Position numbers and translations under genes: made by a program. The notes beneath the pieces are model-generated. The model was not told where the DNA came from. It was given only the letters and a program-made list of their open reading frames with translations, and did not search any database. Below are positions 6,199-13,772 of a DNA stretch of 13,772 nt, one piece after another. Positions within the stretch are counted from its first letter, which is position 1, and each line of letters opens with the position of its first letter. Source of the DNA: Tateyamaria sp. GTDB lineage: Bacteria > Pseudomonadota > Alphaproteobacteria > Rhodobacterales > Rhodobacteraceae. The stretch lies in assembly GCA_018668195.1 (NCBI GenBank), contig JABITU010000049.1, positions 1 to 13,772 of the forward strand, written 5' to 3'.

Positions 6199-7968
6199 AT
6201 GTCGCCCCTGCTCGATGTGCAAAACCTGTCTATCGGATTTGGCGCTGCGCCGTCTGTCGTGTCTGGTGTCAGTTTTCAGGTCAACTCGGGCGAGACGCTG
6301 GCCATTGTCGGTGAAAGTGGATCAGGGAAAACTCTGACCTGTCGTTCGGTTCTGCGCATTTTGCCCGAGGCGGCTCAGTTGCGCAGCGGAACCGTCAATT
6401 TCGGCACCGGGGCTGACAGCAGAGATTTGCTGCGCCTGCCCCCGCGCGAGATCCGTAATGTTCGGGGAAACCGGATTTCGATGATCTTTCAGGAACCGAT
6501 GCGATCCTTATCGCCATTGCACCGGATCGGCAATCAGGTCTGTGAGGTGCTGACCCTGCACCGCGATCTATCCCATTCACAGGCAAAGAAAGATGTATTG
6601 GACACGTTCGAGCGTGTGGGGTTTGCAGATCCCGAACGTGCATTTCGTGCCTACCCCTTCGAGATGTCTGGCGGCATGCGACAACGCGCGATGATTGCAA
6701 TGGCCATGGTTGCAAAGCCAGATCTGTTGATCGCGGACGAACCGACAACTGCGCTTGATGTGACGACGCAAGCGCAGGTTCTGGGCCTGATGAAAGATCT
6801 TCAGCGTGAAACGGGTATGGCAATGATCCTCGTGACGCACGATTTGGGCGTCGTGGCCAACATGGCCGATAGCGTCGTTGTGATGAACAAGGGCCACGTG
6901 ATGGAGAGCGGGCCAGCACCGGCGGTACTGGGCGATCCCGGGCATGGGTACACGCAAAAGCTGTTTGCGGCTGCACCAATGATCCCCGAGGTCGCCCAAC
7001 CCGCCCAACCGGTTGAGCATGATGACAGCATTCTTGAACTAAAGAATGTCTCGAAGACCTATGTTATGCGGGCGGGAGGCTTGCGGGCGCAAGCCAAGGT
7101 GCGCGCCTGTATCGACGTGAACTTGTCGCTGCAACGGGGCAAGACACTGGCCATCGTCGGTGAAAGCGGATCGGGCAAAACGACCTGCGCCCGCATCGCT
7201 CTGGGTGCAGAACAGCCCGACGCCCAAGCGCAAGTTTTGTTTCGGCCATCCGCTGATGCGGCAACGTTGCGTATTCACGAAATGTCTCGCGCCGAAAAGG
7301 TGACATTCCAACGTCAGGCGCAGATGGTGTTCCAGGACCCCTATTCATCACTCAGCCCCCGGATGCGGGTCGAACAAGCCCTGACCGAACCCATGGAAAT
7401 TCACGGAATTGGCAACCGTTCCGCACGTCAAGACAAGGCCGCTGAAATGCTGCGTTGGGTGGGGCTGAATCCCGATATGCTCAAACGCTATCCGCATGCC
7501 TTCTCGGGCGGCCAGCGCCAGCGCTTATCCATCGCGCGCGCACTCACTTTGAACCCGGTCCTTCTGGTGTGCGATGAACCCACCTCAGCGCTCGATGTGT
7601 CCGTTCAGGAGCAGATTCTGACCCTGTTGGAGCGTATTCAAGATGACATGGGATTAAGCTATTTGTTCATCAGTCACGATTTGGCAGTTGTCGCTCGTAT
7701 AGCTGACGAAGTTGCTGTGATGCGTCAGGGCGTTGTCGTTGAACAGGCGCCGCCCGAAACCCTTTTTTACAATCCACGTCATCCCTACACCAAGGCGCTT
7801 ATCGCGGCTCAGCCCGAACCAGATGTGAACAGACCGATCGATTTGGCCCAAGTCGCGCTTGGTGCCGGTTCTGCGGCGTCTTGGCCGGACATGTACCGGT
7901 TTGAAGGAGCGGATGCGCCGGACCTTGTCCAGATCGAACCGGGCCACAAGGTGCGCTGCCATGTTTAA
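6199..7968 (+). CDS. ABC importer, fused double ATP-binding protein (peptide/oligosaccharide type)
   Basis: Cytoplasmic ATPase driving the importer encoded downstream; 589 residues with two complete nucleotide-binding domains in one chain, as in YejF and GsiA. Domain one: Walker A GESGSGKT (38-45), Q-loop Gln98, signature MSGGM (156-160), Walker B LLIADE (176-181), switch His214. Domain two: Walker A GESGSGKT (321-328), Q-loop Gln379, signature FSGGQ (435-439), Walker B LLVCDE (455-460), switch His493. Both sites therefore look able to hydrolyse ATP. The [15 protein letters not shown] stretch (525-539) is the C-terminal oligopeptide/dipeptide-transporter extension. The ATG at 6199 has AAGGA seven bases ahead. 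First gene of a four-gene operon, overlapping the binding protein gene by eight bases. The transport-family call is firm; substrate is not. Confidence 0.95.
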   Translation: MSPLLDVQNLSIGFGAAPSVVSGVSFQVNSGETLAIVGESGSGKTLTCRSVLRILPEAAQLRSGTVNFGTGADSRDLLRLPPREIRNVRGNRISMIFQEPMRSLSPLHRIGNQVCEVLTLHRDLSHSQAKKDVLDTFERVGFADPERAFRAYPFEMSGGMRQRAMIAMAMVAKPDLLIADEPTTALDVTTQAQVLGLMKDLQRETGMAMILVTHDLGVVANMADSVVVMNKGHVMESGPAPAVLGDPGHGYTQKLFAAAPMIPEVAQPAQPVEHDDSILELKNVSKTYVMRAGGLRAQAKVRACIDVNLSLQRGKTLAIVGESGSGKTTCARIALGAEQPDAQAQVLFRPSADAATLRIHEMSRAEKVTFQRQAQMVFQDPYSSLSPRMRVEQALTEPMEIHGIGNRSARQDKAAEMLRWVGLNPDMLKRYPHAFSGGQRQRLSIARALTLNPVLLVCDEPTSALDVSVQEQILTLLERIQDDMGLSYLFISHDLAVVARIADEVAVMRQGVVVEQAPPETLFYNPRHPYTKALIAAQPEPDVNRPIDLAQVALGAGSAASWPDMYRFEGADAPDLVQIEPGHKVRCHV

Positions 7969-9883
7969 CCGATTGATTGCCATCATCACCGCAGCCGTTA
8001 TGGCCCTGCCAGCATTCGCGCAGCCAGTCGTTCTGGAAAGCACCTACTGGGAGGCCGAGGTTGCCAGTGGGGAAATGGATAGAGCGGCTTTTAGGATCCC
8101 AGAGACGCCACTCATCGTTGATCTTGAGGCCAAAGGCCGCACGTTTGGCACACAAGGGGGCACATTGCGCACCATGGTGACCCGGTCCAAGGACGTGCGG
8201 CAGATGGTGGTGTATGGCTATGCGCGGCTGGTTGGCTACGATCACAACTATGCCCTCCAGCCGGATATCTTGCGGGACTACGAGGTCGAGGATCAACGCA
8301 AATTTACCCTGCACCTGCGAACGGGTCATCGCTGGTCAGATGGTGCACCGTTTACATCCGCAGATTTTGAGTACTGGTGGAAACACGTCGCCCAAAACGA
8401 AGAGCTTAGCCCAAATGGCCCCCCCGAGGTGATGCGATCAGGCGGAGAAATCGCGACAGTCACGTTTCCCAATGCATATACCGTTGTTATCGAATTTTCG
8501 CTGCCAAACCCTGTATTTCTGCAATCGTTGGCTGGTGCCAGCCCCCCATTTATCTATCGGCCCGCGCATTATCTCAAGCAGTTCCACGTTGACTTTAACA
8601 CTGCCGATGCGATGGCCCAGATGATCCGAAGCAAGCGGGTACGAGGCTGGGCGCCGCTGCACAACAAGCTCGACAATATGTACAAGTTCGACAATCACCA
8701 ATTGCCGACATTGCAACCATGGATGCCTGTTAATGCGGGTGGGTCATCCCGCCAGTTGTTCGTGCGAAATCCTTACTTTCACCGTGTCGATGCCCGTGGC
8801 GTACAACTGCCTTATATCGACGTGGTCGAAATGGGGATTGTCGGATCGGGCTTGGTTGCTGCGAAATCCAATGCGGGTGAGAGCGACTTGCAGGCCCGCG
8901 GCCTCGATTTTCGTGATGTGTCGATCCTCAAAAAAGGCGAAACAGACGGCGCGGCCTACAAAACACTACTTTGGGCCAACGGAGCCGCTAGCCAGATCGC
9001 GATTTATCCGAACCTGAACTTTGCTGATCTGATTTGGCGCGACGTGATACGCGACCCGCGCTTTCGTCGTGCTCTTTCGATGGGCATCGACCGCCGCATG
9101 ATCAATCGCGCGCTTTATTTTGGATTGGGCACCGAAGGGGGCATGACCGCACTTGCCCAAAGCCCCTTTTTTGACGCAAGCAACCTGAGTAAATGGGCGG
9201 TTTATGACCCGTCTACAGCAAACGCGATGCTGGATGAGATGGGCCTGAACAAACGTGACAAGGCAGGGTACCGATTGCTGTCGGATGGACGCCCAATGGA
9301 GTTCGTGATCGAAACCGCCGGTGAGCGGCAAGAGGTTGAAAATGCACTTGCCATCATCACGGACACATGGCGCGATATCGGCATAAAGCTGATCATGCGC
9401 CCGTTAGACCGCGACATTCTACGCAACCGCGTGTTTTCTGGTGTGACCATGGCCTCTGTCTGGTTTGGGTGGGATAATGGTATCCCACAAGCCTATACGC
9501 CGCCCGGTTATCTTGCCCCGACGGACCAGGTTTTCTTTGCTTGGCCGAAGTGGGGCCAGCATCACCAAACACGCGGTGCCGCTGGCGAACCTGTCGATAT
9601 GGAACCAGCGCAGCGTTTGATGGATCTGAACGCGGCCTGGGCTATCACTGATGACGAGGAAACGCGCGGCAAGATCTGGCGTGAGATGCTGGGTATTCAT
9701 GCGAACCAGCAATATGGCATCGGTATTCTTTCCGAGGCGCCTCAGCCGGTTGTTGTATCGGACCAGCTGCGCAATGTGCCCGAGTTGGGTAAATGGGCGT
9801 GGGAACCAGGTGCACATTTTGGCATTCACCGCGTTGATGAATTTTATTTTGCCGATGATCCACACGCGGAGATGAGCCAATGA
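7961..9883 (+). CDS. ABC importer periplasmic substrate-binding protein, family 5
   Basis: Periplasmic receptor delivering substrate to the permeases. A signal peptide is clear: short basic start, hydrophobic stretch to residue 17 and a probable cut after ALPAFA (20/21). There is no lipobox cysteine, so a soluble periplasmic protein is expected. SBP_bac_5 features include LQPDILRDYEVEDQRKFTLHLR (99-120), the family hallmark RTGHRWSDGAPFTSADFEYWW (120-140) and DPRFRRALSMGIDRRMI (365-381). At 640 residues it is about 100 longer than OppA or DppA. Long relatives include YejA and sugar binders such as AgpA of Sinorhizobium, so both peptides and oligosaccharides remain possible. The start at 7961 gives the signal peptide and has AAGGTG upstream; a longer in-frame start at 7859 lies inside the ATPase gene and is rejected. 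It overlaps the ATPase gene by 8 bases and the first permease by 4. Confidence 0.93.
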   Translation: MFNRLIAIITAAVMALPAFAQPVVLESTYWEAEVASGEMDRAAFRIPETPLIVDLEAKGRTFGTQGGTLRTMVTRSKDVRQMVVYGYARLVGYDHNYALQPDILRDYEVEDQRKFTLHLRTGHRWSDGAPFTSADFEYWWKHVAQNEELSPNGPPEVMRSGGEIATVTFPNAYTVVIEFSLPNPVFLQSLAGASPPFIYRPAHYLKQFHVDFNTADAMAQMIRSKRVRGWAPLHNKLDNMYKFDNHQLPTLQPWMPVNAGGSSRQLFVRNPYFHRVDARGVQLPYIDVVEMGIVGSGLVAAKSNAGESDLQARGLDFRDVSILKKGETDGAAYKTLLWANGAASQIAIYPNLNFADLIWRDVIRDPRFRRALSMGIDRRMINRALYFGLGTEGGMTALAQSPFFDASNLSKWAVYDPSTANAMLDEMGLNKRDKAGYRLLSDGRPMEFVIETAGERQEVENALAIITDTWRDIGIKLIMRPLDRDILRNRVFSGVTMASVWFGWDNGIPQAYTPPGYLAPTDQVFFAWPKWGQHHQTRGAAGEPVDMEPAQRLMDLNAAWAITDDEETRGKIWREMLGIHANQQYGIGILSEAPQPVVVSDQLRNVPELGKWAWEPGAHFGIHRVDEFYFADDPHAEMSQ

Positions 9884-10908
9884 TGTTCGTGCGCTATGCC
9901 GGGTATCGTCTGCTGACGATGTTGCTCACGCTTGCAGTCGTGTCAGTGCTGATTTTTATCATTATCAACCTGCCACCGGGGGATTATTTATCCAACCAAA
10001 TCGCAGAGCTGCGTGCAACCGGTCAGGCCGAAGGCGTCGCTAAGGCAGAATTCCTGCGCAAGGAATATGCGCTTGATCGGCCGTTGTGGCAGCAATACCT
10101 GATCTGGGTGGGCGCGTTCCCCGGCCCACAAGGGTTTTCGGGACTGCTGCAAGGAGATTTCGGCTGGTCATTTGAATTTGATGCGCCGGTGGCCGAGATT
10201 GTGGGTGATGCACTGTGGCTGACGGTTCTGGTGAACCTTGCTGCCGTCTTGTTTGTCTACCTTGTGGCTTTGCCTCTGGGGGTCTTGGCCGCTGCGCGCT
10301 CATCTACTTGGGTGGATTATACAACTGCCTTTGTTGGCTATCTGGGCCTTGCCACGCCGAACTTTTTGTTGGCGTTGATGTTATTTTATTACGGACACAA
10401 ATATTTGGGATTGCCGATCGGAGGGTTGATGGCACCCGAGTTTGAAGGCGAACCCATGTCTTTTGAAAAGGTCAGGTCCATCCTTGTGCATCTGATCGTG
10501 CCAACCTTTGTGATCGGCACGTCTGGTGCGGCGGGAATGATGCAAAGGTTGCGCGCCAACATGCTGGACGAGCTGTCGAAGCCCTATGTCGAAACGGGCA
10601 TCGCCAAAGGTCTGGCGCCAACGCGGCTATTGACCAAGTATCCACTGCGTATGGCGTTTAACCCGTTTGTAGCGGACATTGGGAACCTGTTGCCTGCGAT
10701 GGTGTCTGGTTCGGTTCTGGTGTCTGTGGTGCTGGGCTTGCAGACGATCGGCCCGGCCTTGTTGACTGCGCTGAAATCACAGGATCAGTTCCTAGCTGCT
10801 TTCGTCCTGATGTTCGTGGCGCTTCTGACGCTGATTGGCACGATGATTTCCGACCTGTTGCTGGTGCTGCTTGATCCGCGCATCCGCTATGGCGCGCGAG
10901 AGGGATAA
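9880..10908 (+). CDS. ABC importer permease 1 (OppB/YejB type)
   Basis: Inner-membrane channel subunit, 342 residues, with about six membrane segments: roughly 10-31, 110-138, 148-171, 200-221, 267-290 and 305-330. The N-terminal helix and following LPPGDYLSNQIAEL segment, then GDFGWSFEF (92-100), are typical of OppB-like proteins. The cytoplasmic EAA loop that docks on the ATPase is seen at 236-257 (YVETGIAKGLAPTRLLTKYPLR), with the conserved glycine. The start overlaps the binding protein stop in ATGA (9880-9883), with GGAGATG upstream; an ATG three bases later is an alternative. It pairs with the next gene to form the pore. Normal length, no sign of damage. Confidence 0.93.
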   Translation: MMFVRYAGYRLLTMLLTLAVVSVLIFIIINLPPGDYLSNQIAELRATGQAEGVAKAEFLRKEYALDRPLWQQYLIWVGAFPGPQGFSGLLQGDFGWSFEFDAPVAEIVGDALWLTVLVNLAAVLFVYLVALPLGVLAAARSSTWVDYTTAFVGYLGLATPNFLLALMLFYYGHKYLGLPIGGLMAPEFEGEPMSFEKVRSILVHLIVPTFVIGTSGAAGMMQRLRANMLDELSKPYVETGIAKGLAPTRLLTKYPLRMAFNPFVADIGNLLPAMVSGSVLVSVVLGLQTIGPALLTALKSQDQFLAAFVLMFVALLTLIGTMISDLLLVLLDPRIRYGAREG

Positions 10909-10912
10909 TATT

Positions 10913-12067
10913 ATGACCACGCTTCCTGACGGCCGCTTTGTAGACGATGCCCCATATGACCCGAACGTAGACTTATCTGCGCTTGACCGGACAGATATGG
11001 ACGCACCCAATTGGGTGCTTGTTTGGCGGAAATTCCGCAAGCACCGGCTGGGCCTGATATCAGGTATTTTTTTGCTGCTGGCATATATGGCGATCCCTTT
11101 TGCGGGATTCTTTTCGCCCTACACGCCAAATGAACGCAGTGCTGATTACCTGTACCATCCGCCGCAGGCGATCAATTTTTGGCATGAAGGGGAATTCATC
11201 GGCCCCTTTGTATACCCAACCCAAGCCTTTGCTGACCTCGAAAATTATCGCTGGACCTATATCACCGACGAAACGCAGCCTATGCGGCTGGAGTTTTTCT
11301 GCAATCGAACAAAGTACAACGTATTTGGATTGATCCCAACCGAGAGACACCTTTTCTGTGCGCCCGAAGGGGCCACGGTGTTCATTCTGGGATCTGACAG
11401 GTTGGGGCGGGATGTATTCTCGCGCATATCTTACGGTGCGCAGTTGTCACTGACCGTTGGGCTGATCGGGATCACCGTTTCATTCGTGCTTGGCATCACC
11501 TTTGGCGCGATTGCGGGCTATTTTGGTGGCACCGTCGACTGGGTGGTCAACCGGGCCATTGAAATCCTTCGGTCCCTGCCTGAGTTGCCGCTTTGGTTGG
11601 CCCTGTCAGCGGCGGTGCCATCAAACTGGGGGCCGGTGTCTGTCTTTTTCATCATCTCCATTATACTTGGGCTATTGGATTGGCCCGGTTTGGCGCGGGC
11701 AGTCCGAAGTAAATTCCTCTCGTTGAGAGAGGAGGAATATGTGCGCGCAGCAGAGATGATGGGGGCCAAACCCGGACGGGTGATACGGCGGCATTTGTTG
11801 CCGAACTTTATGAGCCACCTGATTGCTTCGGCGACTCTTTCGATACCAGCGATGATCTTGGGGGAAACGGCACTGTCCTTTTTAGGCCTTGGCCTGAGGG
11901 CACCTGCGGTGTCTTGGGGCGTGATGTTGAATGATGCGCAGAATCTCGCCAGCATCGAGATCTATCCTTGGACAGCGATCCCGATGCTGCCAATCATCAT
12001 TGTTGTGCTGGCGTTCAACTTTTTGGGTGACGGCCTGCGCGACAGTTTGGACCCGTACAAAGGCTAG
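10913..12067 (+). CDS. ABC importer permease 2 (OppC/YejE type) with large periplasmic insert
   Basis: Second inner-membrane channel subunit, 384 residues. A cytoplasmic N-terminal tail (1-45) leads to the first membrane helix (46-66). A hydrophilic stretch of about 90 residues (67-158), predicted periplasmic, follows before the conserved LGSDRLGRDVFSRISYGAQ (159-177). Five further helices follow. The EAA loop that contacts the ATPase is at 276-297 (YVRAAEMMGAKPGRVIRRHLLP) and is well conserved. Most OppC proteins have a much shorter loop here; YejE-like proteins also carry a long one. The insert contains two cysteines, Cys130 and Cys149, that could form a disulfide. Start ATG 10913 lies four bases after the first permease stop, with AGAGGGA upstream; a longer frame start at 10871 lies inside the preceding gene. 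Last gene of the operon, ending 12 bases from a convergent gene. Confidence 0.93.
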   Translation: MTTLPDGRFVDDAPYDPNVDLSALDRTDMDAPNWVLVWRKFRKHRLGLISGIFLLLAYMAIPFAGFFSPYTPNERSADYLYHPPQAINFWHEGEFIGPFVYPTQAFADLENYRWTYITDETQPMRLEFFCNRTKYNVFGLIPTERHLFCAPEGATVFILGSDRLGRDVFSRISYGAQLSLTVGLIGITVSFVLGITFGAIAGYFGGTVDWVVNRAIEILRSLPELPLWLALSAAVPSNWGPVSVFFIISIILGLLDWPGLARAVRSKFLSLREEEYVRAAEMMGAKPGRVIRRHLLPNFMSHLIASATLSIPAMILGETALSFLGLGLRAPAVSWGVMLNDAQNLASIEIYPWTAIPMLPIIIVVLAFNFLGDGLRDSLDPYKG

Positions 12068-12079
12068 AAACAGCGCTTA
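12068..12079. other. 12-base gap between convergent genes
   Basis: Only 12 bases separate the permease TAG (12065-12067) from the helicase TAG (12082-12080). There is no room for an intrinsic terminator between them. A small GTGGC/GCCAC hairpin just inside the helicase end (about 12094-12112, plus strand) lacks a following T run. Confidence 0.6.
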
Positions 12080-13772
12080 CTATGATTTGCGTCGTGGCGG
12101 CTGTATGCCACCGGCGGCGGCGGCTGCGCGGCGGGCCTTGTTCTTTTTGCTGTTTTGTTTGCCAACCTTGGGCGCGCCGCTGGGTTGTTGCCCCTTTGTG
12201 CCAGATTTTTGGCGTGGCTTCTTGAATTCGTTTACGCTGCCATCGTTCATGGCTTTTTCAAGGGCCGATGGTGGCTTTGCAAAGCGCGTTTTCGCACCAG
12301 ATTTTGACACTGGTTTTGCCCCGGGCTTTGGTTTCTTGTGTCGCGGTGGCGGTGCATCGTTCCACTCTATAGGAGCCGAAGATTTTGGTTTGGATTCTGA
12401 TGATGCTGTACGTGCCGGTTTGGTCGCTGGTTTGTCCCAGACGCGTTTCGTCGAATTGGGTTTTGGGCTGTCGTCGTAATTTTTCTTGGGGCCTTGCGAT
12501 GCTGGCTTGCCCCCAGATCTTGGCTCGAAACGTGGTTTGGGTTGGCTGGCCGCTGCGGGTACGCCTTGCAATCGCGTTACAACTGCGCCGCCCTCAACTT
12601 TCATATCAGACCCAAGGGCGCTGGTGAATCCATCAGCTGACGTTGCCAGAATTTCCACGTAAGACATATCACCCTGAATACGAATTGCCCCGATGTCATC
12701 CTTGGTGATGTCACCAGCGTTACATACGATCGGCAAAAGACGGCGAACTTCGACGCCCTGATTGCGCCCCCCAGAAACCGAAAACCAGACGCTAGGGCCA
12801 AAAGGTGCGCGGGCTTTGGGGGCCTTATCACCGGTCACAGCAGACAAATGCTCTGGTGCAGAGTGGCGCAGCCCGTGCATCCGCAAAATGGCGGCAGCAA
12901 GTTGTGTGGGCTCGAACTGTTCTGCCAGTTTTGCAACCATGGCAGTCTCTGCCTCGGTCACTGGATCGGTCCACATCGGATCATCCAACATACGCAGTTC
13001 ATCCTGAGCGCGGATAGCCTCGGCCGACGGTGCATCGATCCATTGAGCTTCAAGCTTGGCACCTTTCAGGATGCGCGTCGCCTTTGAGCGGACCTTGGCT
13101 GTCACGATCAGCGCGCTGGTGCCCTTGCGGCCTGCGCGACCTGTTCGACCGGATCGGTGCAAAAGTGTCTCGTGATTGGATGGCAGTTCGGCATGTACCA
13201 CCAGTTCAAGATTGGGCAGATCGATGCCGCGTGCAGCCACATCCGTTGCAACGCAAACACGGGCCCGCCCATCGCGCATTGCCTGCAACGCGTTCGTCCG
13301 TTCAGATTGGGTTAATTCGCCGGACAGCGCCACAACTGAAAAGCCACGGTTTGACAGACGCGTTGTCACGCGGTTGACCATGGCGCGGGTGTTGCAAAAA
13401 ACGATGGCGTTGGGGGCTTCGTGAAAGCGCAGCACGTTGATGATGGCGTTTTCTGCGTCATGGTTGGCCACCATCATTGCCTGATAGGTGATATCGGCAT
13501 GTTGGCTGCCGCTTGCCTGTGTGGCGACGCGCACGGCATCTTTTTGGTAGGTCTTGGCAAGCCGGGCGATTTGTGCCGGCACAGTCGCCGAAAACATCAA
13601 GGTGCGGCGTGTGTCCGGGCATTCGCCAAGAATAAACTCAAGATCTTCGCGAAACCCAAGGTCGAGCATCTCGTCGGCTTCGTCCAACACCACGCCGCGA
13701 ATGGCCGTCAAGTTGATAGACCCGCGCATGATGTGATCACGCAGCCGGCCCGGTGTGGCCACCACGATATGC
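12080..13772 (-). CDS. DEAD-box RNA helicase with DbpA-type RNA-binding domain, partial (5' end outside window)
   Basis: ATP-dependent RNA helicase of the CsdA/DeaD group, expected in ribosome assembly, RNA decay or cold adaptation. The visible 563 codons begin inside domain one, so the Q motif and Walker A lie outside. Counting from the first complete codon (13771), the motifs are TPGR (6-9), DEAD (30-33), SAT (61-63), IVFCNT (123-128), ARGID (180-184) and the arginine-finger motif HRSGRTGR (205-212), all intact. A DbpA RNA-binding fold covers about 322-402 (PFGPSVWFSVSGGRNQ to RLQGV). The last 160 residues are a low-complexity tail rich in Lys, Pro, Ser and Ala, ending in a basic AARRA-like patch, probably disordered and RNA-binding. 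Its TAG stop is 12 bases from the transporter operon end. No start is visible; a GTG at 13765 is internal. Confidence 0.95.
   Translation of the reverse strand, partial: HIVVATPGRLRDHIMRGSINLTAIRGVVLDEADEMLDLGFREDLEFILGECPDTRRTLMFSATVPAQIARLAKTYQKDAVRVATQASGSQHADITYQAMMVANHDAENAIINVLRFHEAPNAIVFCNTRAMVNRVTTRLSNRGFSVVALSGELTQSERTNALQAMRDGRARVCVATDVAARGIDLPNLELVVHAELPSNHETLLHRSGRTGRAGRKGTSALIVTAKVRSKATRILKGAKLEAQWIDAPSAEAIRAQDELRMLDDPMWTDPVTEAETAMVAKLAEQFEPTQLAAAILRMHGLRHSAPEHLSAVTGDKAPKARAPFGPSVWFSVSGGRNQGVEVRRLLPIVCNAGDITKDDIGAIRIQGDMSYVEILATSADGFTSALGSDMKVEGGAVVTRLQGVPAAASQPKPRFEPRSGGKPASQGPKKNYDDSPKPNSTKRVWDKPATKPARTASSESKPKSSAPIEWNDAPPPRHKKPKPGAKPVSKSGAKTRFAKPPSALEKAMNDGSVNEFKKPRQKSGTKGQQPSGAPKVGKQNSKKNKARRAAAAAGGIQPPRRKS

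Noticed and set aside
7859..7960. Upstream start extending the substrate-binding protein by 34 residues
   Set aside because: It lies inside the ATPase gene and would bury the clear signal peptide that begins at 7961.
12094..12112. GTGGC/GCCAC hairpin as terminator of the transporter operon
   Set aside because: Stem is only five pairs, there is no T run after it, and it is inside the helicase coding sequence.
11931..12479. 182-codon plus-strand open frame spanning the permease end and the helicase tail
   Set aside because: It crosses two clear genes in the wrong frame, and its Phe/Gly/Cys-rich protein is the mirror of the Lys/Pro-rich helicase tail.

Overview
The window reads as a piece of an alphaproteobacterial chromosome, most likely Rhodobacteraceae (Roseobacter group). 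This rests on moderately high GC, tightly packed operons with ATGA overlaps, a small Methyltransf_17-type protein, and the style of the tandem-ATPase transporter and DEAD-box helicase. The taxonomic call is inference from gene content; no rRNA or other marker is present.

Left part (minus strand, 5113 down to 1): a fatty-acid/acyl-CoA catabolic operon of at least five genes, transcribed leftward. Its order is a multifunctional enoyl-CoA hydratase/3-hydroxyacyl-CoA dehydrogenase, a large and a small acyl-CoA dehydrogenase (probably one heteromeric enzyme), a PaaI-like hotdog thioesterase, and an enoyl-CoA hydratase/isomerase cut by the window edge. All junctions are overlaps or gaps of a few bases, so translation is probably coupled. 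Together the products cover dehydrogenation, hydration, 3-hydroxy oxidation and CoA release. No thiolase or CoA ligase is visible, and the substrate cannot be read from the sequence.

Middle (5114-6198): a non-coding gap holding a 262-bp insertion-like element (5300-5561) with about 31-bp terminal inverted repeats, a TA flank on both sides and several internal hairpins. It has the form of a MITE. It sits exactly in the stop codon of the next gene, a 165-residue SAM-dependent methyltransferase (minus strand, 6058-5561). Between this gene and the divergent transporter operon is a short region with an inverted repeat that would hide the methyltransferase ribosome binding site in the mRNA.

Right part (plus strand, 6199-12067): a complete peptide/oligosaccharide-type (Opp/Dpp/Yej superfamily) ABC importer operon. 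It encodes a fused double ATPase, a 640-residue periplasmic binding protein, and two inner-membrane permeases, the second with a large periplasmic insert containing two cysteines. All genes overlap or nearly abut. The operon runs head-on into a DEAD-box RNA helicase gene (minus strand, 13772-12080, 5' end outside the window) with only 12 bases between the two stop codons.

Most of the window is ordinary metabolism and transport. The parts that merit a second look are the structured MITE-like element in the methyltransferase stop codon and the dyad over that gene's ribosome binding site. I did not see phage, CRISPR, toxin-antitoxin or defence genes.
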